Part shown: positions 1 through 12,400 of the stretch, one piece after another
How positions within the stretch are numbered: position 1 is the stretch's first letter
How the letters are laid out: each line of letters starts with the position of its first letter
NCBI GenBank assembly: GCA_002633025.1
Contig: NMRB01000852.1
Location: forward strand, 62,001 to 126,000
From: Notospermus geniculatus
Taxonomy: Eukaryota > Nemertea > Pilidiophora > Heteronemertea > Lineidae
Direction of reading: 5' to 3'
Length of the DNA: 64,000 nt
Notes under the pieces: model-generated
Told to the model about the DNA's origin: nothing
The model's database searches: none
What the model saw: only the letters and a program-made list of their open reading frames with translations
Translations under genes and position numbers: made by a program

Positions 1-40
1 TCACGACGTGTGCGATGACGTAGGGAGCGAGCGCTGATTA
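1..40. repeat. Fragment of a TGACGTAGGGAG palindromic element
   Basis: The stretch GTGCGATGACGTAGGGAG at about 10-27 closely matches one arm of the palindrome at 31909-31947, and the next bases (CGAGCGC) resemble that element's flank. Only one arm is visible because the window starts here. I read it as the edge of a short palindromic interspersed element; the family name is unknown. Confidence 0.35.
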
Positions 41-111
41 CCTCGGGATGTTTTGATCTGGAATGAAGCTGGCCGTGCCAACAAGGTCAAAGTAAAGTTA
101 ACATTTCTTAC

Positions 112-435
112 CTTATTTGAAAATGAAGTGTGCGATAATTCTTTTAATCTCTGTGATAAATTTCGACTGGCCTTGGCTATAGCTGATCCATCGAGTATGG
201 GAACATTCTTTGGACTAGTTGTGCAAGTTGTGGCTTCGCGGGGAAGGGCAGGTGTGGGGAGAGTCTGCACCTGTGGAATAGGCCGGCTCGCAGCGGGCTT
301 GAGTGGACTAGAAACTGACATTGTGCGGCGTACATTCTGAGGTGTTGTAGATAGTTGTAACTCGACGAACATCATATGGTCACCGAGCCTCATCATCAAG
401 GTCAGGGGTGATTTCCCAGAAATGAAGTCTGTCAC
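112..435 (-). CDS. MIDN: Midnolin exon 4 (SGKSPLTL / [11 protein letters not shown] segment)
   Basis: The acceptor is TTTACAG and the exon opens in phase 0 with [20 protein letters not shown]. It is 108 codons long and ends at an AAATAAG|GTAAGA donor (phase 0). The first 30 residues are the best conserved part of the gene in this window. The rest is a Ser/Thr/Pro-rich linker, as expected for midnolin. Confidence 0.87.
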
Positions 436-3400
436 CTGTAAAGACAGAAAGAAATACCAACACTTAAAAGAAGATCATATAATTCACGTCAGCTGAATTC
501 ATCTTCATTTCCTGTCATCGGATCAGGACACCCTAGTCTACTTCCTCTTATCAAAGCCATTTCTTTCCAAGACGTGCATTACCAACTGCCACCAAAAGTT
601 TCACCCCATTTAACCATGTGGGGCATAGCACATTCACATTCACTGAAATATCTACGTTGTTAGCACGCAATTGCTTTCCAAACCCTTCCCTAACCCACCA
701 AGCTTGCACAGCCTGGTGAAAGCGGAATGCTGGTGGGCGAAAAAAATGTAGGCTGAGAGACAAGGGATTATCTAGATTTTCAACCAAATCACCAGATAAC
801 TGTGGTGTGGGTGGACCTTCTCCCAGGGCCTTACACAGTTTAGGCACTGAATAGCTCATAACTCAAATAGGCCTTAACGTGTATACACCCGCACAACATT
901 CGAACTGCATGATTTATTGAGGAGCGTGACCAACACCAACACAAGTCTTGTATCTGAGAAGAGAGTGTTCGATGATCATGCGATTACTAGGAACCTAAGG
1001 ACATCTTGCATGTCTTGCATCTGGCAAGACAAGTGTTTTCTCATTTGAAAGGCGTCGGCATGAACTGAATAGAAGTACATTCTTGTGTTTTGAGGGATCC
1101 CGAAGTTACCCGTCGGCCATAGATCCAGCCATAAATTGAAATAGAAAACACGACATAACGTCTTTATGTTGTTACATAACTACCTTCCACCCCCACCCCC
1201 CGAAATGCCTCGTTTATGAAAGAATGGGCCGTTTTAGCCCAGTGATTTCGCGTCCGAAAAAGAAGGATGCTGTAAATTTAGTAGTATGACAAACGTGGAT
1301 ACGGTCCATGCCTTCGATCTCGGTCAGAAAAGTCAGCTCCTTCCAAGAATAGCAACAATCTACAACCACATCACCACTGAATAGTCAAATGTCACGGACT
1401 GTTTACCCAACATCATCTGACAATTGGTAATTGTCATCGTTTCTAGGATCTCGTACATAACATAATAGTATACAAACAATTATCATCATCTGACATTCTA
1501 ACAAGATAATTGAAATCAGGCCACATACCCTGGACAGGAACTTGAACGAGAGAGTCGAGTCACGCATTTGGAAGAAACGAAATGTCAACTTGACCAGAAC
1601 AACATTATAAGGTCACTAAATAGGCCTTGGTGAAGTGGAGAAGCCAAATAAATGTTTCCCAGGGGCCGGTTTTTATGCCTACTACTCTAAATACTACTGA
1701 AATAGGCCAAAGTAGCACGTGTCTGGCCCTGTCTCTGTCCAAGTAGACGAACACAAACTGAAAATCTATGAACCAAGCTTTATGAACATGTCCAAACCCA
1801 AACTTCAGGCCCAACAACCGCCTGTCAAGGAAGGGAGACACGAAATGCTCAGATGTTAGTGGACTTTTCTTCGATATCACACATATTGCAATGCAGCATT
1901 CCAACGGGCTGGTATAGAATGCCAACAGGTAAATTCCCTTTGACTTCTTGATACTTATACGATTTCGTTAGCAATGGCCCTGGTAACATCGCAAGCAATC
2001 CAGTTTCCACGACCCATATGAAAATATTAGGTCCCTAGGACATGAGACCCTTAAAGGATCCCCAATATTAGGATGTCACCGTCTTTATAGATGAATAAGA
2101 GATACATCAAGCGATGTTCAATGGACCACAACTTCGGAAATTTAGGTGAGATCGTTGAGTCTCGGCATAGCAACTTGGGAAGTCATTAGAGGTCTACCTA
2201 CACAAACAGCAACAACACCCACAAAAAATACTAAATAAAGAGACAGTTGAGATGGCTTTGAAAGGAACATGAACCTCACGTCACCTCAATTCGAACCCTT
2301 GACCCCAAAAGACGAATTCATATTGGCATGTCGTTAAGAGTGGGCGGAGTAACCAGGGTTAAAATTAGCACAGTCTGTGTTATGTCTGTTAAAAAGATTA
2401 CACTAAATAGGCAATTATCTGCTGGCCTGGGCCATGACATAAATTAAGTTAGAAGCCTAAAAGTTCAGTGGCGCACACTCCACATTCTTCATTTATACCT
2501 CCTTACTTTTCACACTCGGTGACATAGTTTTAGTAATGGTTGGTAGGCTTCTAACGAGGTCGGCACCATGCAATTACCAGATAGTAAGGCTACATGTACA
2601 TTGTTGACGTACATGTACTGCATGAACGAGTGCAATACATCAACATTCAGCATTCTGACTTGCTATCTGCTTCTGTGCATGGTCAGTCATTCATCATCAG
2701 AGTCCATCACCGAGTCCCCCCCGTCCCGTGCAGAAGTAGATACAGGCAGCCTACAGGTCATCCTGAGAATCCCAGGGCTTCGCGCTCGCTCACTCGCACT
2801 AGGGAGGGTACGACCGTAAATGACCTGAAATCTCAGGATGCCTACAGGTGGTATCTTTTTCGGTACACCTGTATCGAACAGTTACCTCCAATTTGAGAAC
2901 TCTAACTTTGATCAGGGCATCAGTGAAGCAGGGCTACAAAACGTTGACCAGGCCCACCATTAAGAAAATGCCATACCAGTCAGCCAATTGGCAAAAGTCA
3001 TTGGTTGGCCATATTATGTCACTTCATATCAAAAGTTAAGTCAGGGGCTTAGGGGGGACGTGCACCCAATGCCCCCTGCCAGTCTGATAGATTTGATATA
3101 AAAGTTCAATGACAGACTAGGCTATGGTGGTTGATATCAATGGAGGCCCACGTCAAGAGATTCTATATAATTCATCATAACAGATATGACTTGCTAATAT
3201 CAGGCCAATACATGAATCCAAATACAATAACAGGCCTTTTATATAACAGGTCCTTTTATCGCTTAATACAATAAAGAATATGTGTGGGTGGAATAGGTCC
3301 TGAAGCTTTCCAGACCACGCACCTACGTAAGAAATGCCTAGTGTATCTAGGCTAAAATAGACTTGGTTATACAATGATTTGCTTTACTTGGCCGAGTTTC

Positions 3401-6400
3401 AAAAAACATGATCATGTAGTGACGAAATTATGGAGTGGACAGTTTAATTCTCATGCGTGGGTGTATGGAATGGTGGCCTGACTTTGCCCAGGGCTTGTGA
3501 GAGAACGATTATGTCCCAGACTGCGTATAGGGGTCATCTGTTTGGGGGCTTGAATTGATAATCCGCCAGTATGGGTGACTGCCAAATCGCGTAGAACGTA
3601 TACGGGTATATTGTCAGAGGAAGCATGCAGAATGTGCAGAACTAATGGACGTGATGCATGTGCAAGTCCATCATTTTTCACTTTTTGTCACTTTGTGTTA
3701 ACATAGGGGTAGAACAAAAAGATAAAAAATGCGTGGAGGAGTTAAGACGTGGTCAATATTTCACTTGTTTTAGAAACATGAAGATAGGGGCAAAACAAAA
3801 GAGAGGAAAAAAGTCACGAAAGTTTTATGTTTTAGTTTTGGGTATCTTTTTGGTGAAGATAGGGGCATGACAATGGATAAGAAACCAACCCCATGGTTGA
3901 TGTGCTGAAAATCTTTTTAATCGGAAAACAATTGAGTATAGCAGTTGGTTGAAAACAGCCACTGATGTCCCACACCTGTTCACAAAAGGACAACGCTATC
4001 GACTTTTTTGAAGAAAGTCTCACCAGGTTTCAGAAGAGAGACCAACAGACTTGCAGAGTAGGCGTACATCCAATCCCAGGCCCATCCAACCTGACTACAT
4101 CCAATCCCAGGCGGCATCCAACTCACTTTATCCAATCCCAGGCCCATCCAACCTCACGTCATCCAATCCCAGGTCCATCCAACCTCACGCCAATAAAACC
4201 CAACCAGCTGGTGCACCACTCTCGTCTCAATCATTATGGCTAAATTGTTTCTTGGCAACAACTAGAAACAGTATTAGCAGACAAACCCTTCCGTTCCTGT
4301 TGTTTGAATGACATGCCCCATACACCAACTGCAATCCAATTCAAAAGCTTTAGGTATTCATTTTTTTCACGTTGTATAACATCTGTAAGTTATGCAGACA
4401 GCCGTTCACCAACAGCTTGCCAACTGAGAGTTGGTAAGGACGCCTACACAACAGCTGACGAGTCCGTGGCCCGCTACCAGAGTCCACGGATGAAGGAAAC
4501 ATGGAAATGACAATTTCAATGCAATTATATGGTCATGGAAATAGAAATGGAAGAAGCTAAACCACACTATGATGCGGTATAACCAGGCATCTCGTCCGTC
4601 ATGCAGTCCATCAGCATGCTGGCCAAGAAGAATCCGACCCAAGAAAGCGGCATCAACGTCTCCATCGCAACCAAAAAAAGATTTGAGGAACATACGCGCC
4701 GAGTTACAAAAAAGACAGAGCAAAGACTTCCTGTGCGCATTTACACTGAATGTACATGTAGTTGCCTTCACAATAAATCGGAAAGTCGCCTCCGAATATT
4801 TCGCAAATTTTCGACCCCATCGGGGTCTTCCTCAGGCGCTATGTAGAAGAGATCCCAGAGGTGGTCTTCCCTCTGAGATCTCTTGCAAGTAGCGCCTGAG
4901 GAAGACCCCGATTGGGGTCGAAAATTTGCGAAATATTCGGAGGCGACTTTCCGATTTATTGTATACTGTGTGTCGTTTTTGTGCTGTTTTGTGGATATCT
5001 AGTTGCCTTCACACCTATTTTTTCCTGCCCCCAAGTTCAACCACCGATATCAAGGTTATATCGTATTTATTTTATCACCGAAAACGGATGTTATCGAAGA
5101 GCTTTATTGTGAAATGGCCAGACCAATATCACTGGGCAGGATCGAGTACAATCAAGATCAATAATGGAACCAGATGCTGACTGTTTGTGCAGCAAATCTC
5201 CAATCAATCCCAACCGGAACTGATCCCACGTGATTCACATTACATATACAAGACTGGAGCCCTCAGCGATCGATCATCAATGACACACAAGCATTCTCTG
5301 TGCCTGCCCACACATCAGACAAAATCACAGGTAGATTGGAAAGTTGATCCGCATAAAAGTCCGAAACAATTGATTCGATGGTCCAAATTGATGAAAACAG
5401 CTGATGTGGGCGAGGATGAACTCATTTCATTTCATCAAATCAATACTTTCTTGTGAAATTTCCGCACCATGTTTTATATTGTTCACAGAAGACAATGCAG
5501 GCCAGCGGAGAACAAATAATAATCCCACGGGAAGTCCTTTACACTGTAAAAAAGAACCGCAAATGTATGCATGCATTGAACTGTTCCCCAGATCGTTGGC
5601 CAAAGCAGTTCGTTTTTGAAAAGCAATTGATAAGGTCAATTGTAGAAAGATCCCTGGATGAGATGAATGCTGCTGAGAAGCTGGATCGAATCCATCAATT
5701 TGTCTGTCACAGTCCACTGTCTTGAGATTGTGGCGTTTTATTTCTACCACACCCGTATCACCTCATGGCTCGTCGGGTTTTTTCCTTGGCGTCCCTGAAA
5801 AGGGACGTCTTCAGCTATGCCTCAGTCATGATGTATCTACATGTCTGTCCAAGCATGTGGGCAACTGCAGCTTACAGGGAATCAACAGGTGGAGAAGATA
5901 AAGCCTGGTTCATTGGGAATCGTGACTTGCACTGAACAATTAGAGATAGTGCATGACCAGTAGATTGCAAAGCTGACTCCAGCAAGCTGCTGCCACACTA
6001 TCATTCCGATTTCCTAGAAGGGCAAACATGTTAGTAGTATGTTATGACACACGGACTACTCAATGCCAGGAATCGATAGCTTGATAATTCATGCTGGTAA
6101 ACACGTGTGGGCTGATAAAATTTCGATAAAATGCTTAAAATATACATATACGTTGTACATTTCACATCTCTCCAAGTCAAAAATTTAGAACTTGAATATA
6201 CAAAAGTAGAGATATCCAAAAAACAGCACAAAAACGACACACAGTATACAATAAATCGGAAAGTCGTCTCCTAATATTTCGCAAATTTTCGACCCCAATT
6301 GCGGTCTTCCTCAGGCGCTATGTAGAAGATCCCATTCACCTCTGGGATCTCTTCTACATAGTGCCTGAGGAAGACCCCGATGGGGGTCGAAAATTTGCGA

Positions 6401-9400
6401 AATATTCGGAGACGACTTTCCGATTTATTGGGTCATATGAATAAAGGCTAGCAAATGCTTTTTACTTCAGATTTGTACAGCATTGCCTTGCATTTGTATT
6501 GCAAAATTCAAGTAAAAGCATCTACTAGTCTTTATTCATATGACCCATTGTATACAGAAGTAGAGAATGTGAAAAGGCGTTGTCCTTATCTGAAGCAGTA
6601 AAGAACATTCAACAACTCCTGCTAGCTTGATTTCGACCACACAATAAGTCGATGGTGTTCAGGGACCGTATTCTCAAAGTCCCGTAACTTTAAGGGCACG
6701 CAAATCCTTTGTCAGGCTGATCGCGAACAATAGGTTGCCCGCAAATGGACAATAGTTCCCCGGAATAGTTCACGCACACGGTTGAGGACGAAAGCTCCGT
6801 GAGCAAGGTCCCAGTCCACTTGTTTTTACTCTCCCTGGAAGGTGTGTTGTGGTTTGACTGGGTGACCCTGGATGTCCGACGGACGCACAGACAAAATGAG
6901 TGTAGTGGAACCCATCCCAGATGGTTTGGGCGCAGCTGCACTGAGAGAGACAGAAATTCTCCAGACATCGATCTTCGCACGGAATTGATCAGTGCGGCAC
7001 TCCCCCACATTTTGAATAATGCAGCAATGANTGTGATTTTTATCACAGATCTACCAGCCCCGAAATTAACCTGTGACATTAGAAATTCAATAAAGTGTAA
7101 ATTAGGAGTGATATAAAGTTCTAATCCCAGGTGTGGCAGGTTATGAATAATGAATTGGAATCTTTCAGGGGCCTTTTGCAATGATATCCTAATAAATGCA
7201 TTATTACGTTTAAGAGAAGGAGGTTAAGCTTGAATAGAGGACAGAATTCTTGTATGTGTCCATTGGGTGTGCACTGTGGCTGCAATGTTCTGCACACCAT
7301 TCAAACGCAGCTGGTATGACTTAGATCCTCCATTGAAATCGGCACACCTTCTGATTGGTGCATACATACTTGTGTGCAGCATCAGTGTATTATGCTGACT
7401 GCAAAAATGTACAGAGTTCTACTGTAGGCCAAGGCAGGCGGACGAGACAAGATGTTCGTCGTCACGGTTCGGTTTGGGAATAAAAGGCTTCGACAGGTGA
7501 ACGGATGAAAGGAACTCCCGATTATTTTAACAGCTGGAACAAAGAATCAGAATAAATTGAGATTAATCACATCTTTTGGGCATTCCTGATAAAACACTAC
7601 CAACCTCTTCATGGCATGAATATTCAATATTTTGCTATTTGCTGTTTCTAATCTGTCCAAACACGACCATCATGCCTGCTGTCCGGCTGTAGCAAATAAA
7701 TCAAAAACAAATACCTTGCCCCCACACGTCAAAACATACGGTAATTAAGTCTCCGGTTGTACGGGATTAATTGAGATCAGATTCCCTAACTAATCACAGA
7801 CAGCGTCCTTGTGTCACGTCGCATGTCACTGATTATGTGCTCATGGGACAATTATTTCTCTTCACAATTCATGACAACATATGCCAGAGCGGGATATTTA
7901 ATCAAATGCTTTGCGAGATTGTGTGACAGCGTTGCATCCTTGTAACGTAACACGGTAATCGAATGTTGGGTAGACTTCCCGTCCTTGTGGGTGGAAGAGG
8001 AACTTCATGGAAGTCCAGATCAATACTTCCCGAGATGAGAGACAACTCTTTGTCTCGGATGGATAGAACTTTCTCTTCAAAGCAGTGGAAAGATGAGAAG
8101 TCATCATTGAGTAGGTCCAAATGTTGAAAAGTTAGTCTGTGGAGAGGCGGTTGAGCCAGAAAAAAATAGAGTAGACATGAGCTGGTGTGCTTCTGTCGAG
8201 AGGAGAATAGGTCTGGAACCGAGACACGACTGTCCTAAGGGAATCGTGGAGATTGGTTGATGGGAAGATCAGTAAGGTCGTGGGTGAGGTCTTAACAAGC
8301 AGAGTTGATGGTCGAGAGTCGGTCTTTCAACATGTCTGTCTGTTCATATGTCACATTTCCATGACGACACGACACCGGCCGTCAAAATGTCAAGCGACGT
8401 CACGGCATGAACACAGCGTCAACACACAGATGCTGACGTCAAAATGTCGTGACGTGACCGTTTTGACGTCGTCGCCGGCCATTTGACGGCCAACATGGCC
8501 GATTCTTTGCAGTCACGTGACCGTTGTGACGTCAGTGAAGCACCATTGTACACGTCTTTATTTGGAGCCAAGACACTCGAACAAGAAGATCAATGACGAC
8601 CGTGCTTCAATGAGAAAACAAAAGGTCAGTGCGTTTTACAGGAGATCCGATGAAAAAACTGACAAAGAGCGACCAAAGAAGAGATTATTAAAGAAAAACG
8701 GACATGGCAACGCATCAGATCCCCAAGTGGCCACTTGACTAACTTGACATGGGTGCAGCGCCCTTCCGCCTCCTTGGCAGCAGTCTCGAGCTAACAGTTA
8801 ATTAAAATCTGACTGGCCATGAAATTCTGACCTGCCTCGGGACGAGAATTAGGTCTCGTAATCGCTTTTATTAGAATATTGGCGATGGGTCAACTTTCAC
8901 TGAATCAAACCAATTGGAAATTCTTAAAATTTCAATAAGGCGTGCTTAAATTCAAGATGTTTTTGGATCTATTGTGGCACATGCTTTTTTCTGGCCATGG
9001 TAATTTGACCTGGCCTAAGAATGAAATTAACAACGATTAACACTCATAAAATAATGGATGAGTGGACAACTTAAAATCTTCCGTTCAGGCGTTCAATTGC
9101 ATCAAATTCTAAAGTGGATTTTATGATACGATTACGTGGAAATTAGTTCAGTCGCAGCGAAAATTTGACCTCCAACTTGATAGCAGATCACACGGGTTTG
9201 GCATTCTGGAGCGAACATTTTATACCCTCTGAATGGCATCAACACAGTTCAATGGACAAAATGTCAACAATAGATTTGTGAAAGGTCATGACGACATTGT
9301 TATCAGCATCGTCTGCGAGAAATTTCAATAAAACAAAAACAATTATCAACTATCAAGTGATAACACGAGTTCACTTTCATTACTTCATTTACTGCCTGCT

Positions 9401-12400
9401 ATCGTTGCGTTAATAATTTACTCGGCAGCAAAGAAGCAATTACATTAAAACGCTTCCCAATTGAACAACACAAAAGAACACTTTCCAATCACGAAATTTT
9501 AGAGTGTGAATCATGGAACCAGATTAAATTGAGCATTCTTTAGTAGTGTTGGTAAAATTGGAAACCATTTACACCAACACAACCTCTCACCCGGGTCCAA
9601 TTTCATTGCCTCCCAAACAATAGGAGTTTACTTATGAAAATTCAACCCTTCCAAATTAAAGGGTACCCGTATAATGTTTCACTGGTAATGTTATTGGCTT
9701 CGGGCAGAATGTTTATTGTCATATCTTATTTCCTTGTTCTCAGACGATAAAACAAAGCGAGAAGAACAGCAATATGTTACGCTTTCCTTTGGGGCGGTGG
9801 AGTTTTTGTGCCGTTTCCAACCTGGTTATTTTCACAGTAACATCACTGCCCACACAGTGACCCTCAATGGTGACATCTAAGGCAACATCATCTGGCCTCC
9901 TTTGACACCAGGTCACAAGCTTTTCACGAAAACCAGCGTGAAACAACGTTAGATTGTTACATCTCGGATATCAATGGGAAAAGTTGTTTCGTACTGAATC
10001 ATCAAACATGCGCTGATGCCGCTCAGAAAAAGATGAAAATTACAAATGAAATGACTCTCTTTGTTTGAGTGACCTCCCACTGGAGATAGGATTGACACTG
10101 GCCACACCCAGGATCAATTATTACACAGAGAAGACAACGAGATGATTACTGACCCATCAAACCTACAAAGTGTTACAGTCAGAAAATTGGCGCAAAAACG
10201 ATTTCCATTGTTCGAAATTTTATCACCACCGTGCAAAATTTAATGCCGGGGATTCAATTGTCGTGAAATAATTCTCGGGTTGGTGATAACATCTTCGACA
10301 ATTACACAACTCACACCAAATGGCGCCCGTTCATCTCATTCTACGGCGATTATCTCCGCATAATCAGTCTTTGAAACTGACATGGAAAAAGTGCTTCTTT
10401 CATTTTTGGCTAGAAAAGAATACATGTATTACCTGTATTTTCTCCTTTTAATTATTGAAATCTAAATGGAAATCTGTCTGGCATATCAAATAACTTTTTA
10501 CATATGTGATATCTTCAGAAATCAGGGAGTGAGAGCTAAAAGGCCACCGTCTTTGAAAGAATGCTGATGTTCCACACGTATTCACTTTGCTACAGCAGAG
10601 TATCATCAAGATTTAGTAACTGATATTCGTTAACTTCATCATCTTGAGTGATCCAGAACTATTACTAATGAGACCACTCCTTATTGGAAGACATAATCCC
10701 ATAAGAGTCAAGTGTACACAGTTCCTGGGGTCTACGTCACTATCAAATGTCACAATGTCAAAGTGGAGTATCAATTTCCCAATCCCATTAGGTTCTTTTC
10801 TTGCATAATAAACAGTGCTAACCTTCAAGTCAAGTAGGCCAGACTTGCCCACCCCTAGCCTTTGGCCATCAATCACCGCCCTGATCATGCTACAAGAATC
10901 TAACCCAAGGAGTGGTCAAGGATGGACCGGTCACAGCTGACGACAACCTCCCCAGTTTCCCCACCCTGTGTAGAAACTCGCCCCAATCCATCATCTGCAC
11001 ACACAATGGCGCCATTACCTTCTCTTTGTAATGCAAGGTCGAGTTTGTTGGTTCTCGCTGGATTTTAGTCGATCACAAACATCCGATTTCGTTTTGGACA
11101 GAGGGATGGCGCATTGGCAGTTGCTACTGATGTAAGAATACGCCAGTCCATCTGACACCATTTCTCATTCGGTAACTTTCAGGGAAAGACAACAACTTCT
11201 AATCCAAACTCATCGCCAGACTTTCAAAGGCTTTCGGGAAAAGCATTTGAAAAGCCTTTGCTCAAACTGCAAGTCATTCGGTTGAACTTATTTATCAAAA
11301 AGATTAGTTTGTACATTTAGGTCAATAAGCCGTATAATAGGTCAGCAAGGTAGAGGTCAAGGAGATAAATTATGTTAATTACATGCTTATGAAAGGCAGA
11401 CGATTTTTCCATGTGCTGACTGATGAGACACCAGACAGACAATAGGTGTTCAATTAGGAACAGCCTTTACCAGACATTATGATTTTTTAATAAAAAGGTT
11501 TTTTAAATGCCAAGGTCATTTTAACACTCTGAAAGATAAAGGTCAAATTTAATTGACATTTACCAAGTTTTTTCACACAAATTAACTTGTTTAAAATGCC
11601 TACATGGCCTATAGGCCTACTCTGTAGAGTTGGCTTTTAAGAATCGCGTTTTTCCGAGCTGATTTGATGAGTCCAACAGACACTGTACCAACAATGGGCC
11701 AGTCACCATGGTTACATCAACAACAAATAAAGGGAATATTGTTGATTCAGCTATTACGGTCAATGTATCCTTCACGCAGCCCAGACGGCAAATCATGGTA
11801 TCAAGGACTGTCTGATCAGATTGCTGCTATCAGGGTGGAGATCTGTGTGACCTAGAAAAAGGACCAAGGAAGAGGCCAATTCTTGAAGAAAATGATACAT
11901 GTAAGTACCGGGAATTCTAAATATCATTATCGAACCATTAAATAGGTGGCCATAATACGACGAAGTACTAGTATACTAATGAGGAACCTGCAGAACTACC
12001 GCCACTGGGAGGCGCTGTTAACCTTTTTCGACGTCTCGGCCCGTTTTGCACTGCGTCAAGCACGTCGTGACGCGACGACATTGCGTTGCTTTGCTCTGTT
12101 TTTGACGTCTTCGGTACAACCGCTCGCAGCGCCGCCCTGTCGGGATAAAAAGTTATGGCGGTTCCCTATTGGGGTGTATTAGGTAAGAGCATCGAAACTG
12201 AATCTGTTGTGACTCACTGTCGTTCATCATTATCTCAAATCCACACAGAATCCAGTCAAGATGTTATTCCACTCACTAGCAACGATTATTGCACAACAAC
12301 TTTGACCCATGATTCAGAAGATAAAAAAACAGATAAATGTCTATAAAGTGTCAAATAAGCAACTATTACAATATGATGACCAATAGAATTTCACAACTTA

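Noticed and set aside
1-111. Midnolin exon 4 reading through to the TGA at 3-1 as the natural C-terminus
   Set aside because: It would drop the C-terminal half of the protein and ignore a good AAATAAG|GTAAGA donor at 112/111; the extension resembles no midnolin sequence.
6690-7181. A 163-codon minus-strand ORF spanning the N at 7031
   Set aside because: It crosses an ambiguous base, lies in an intron, has no recognisable domain, and overlaps an equally open plus-strand frame.
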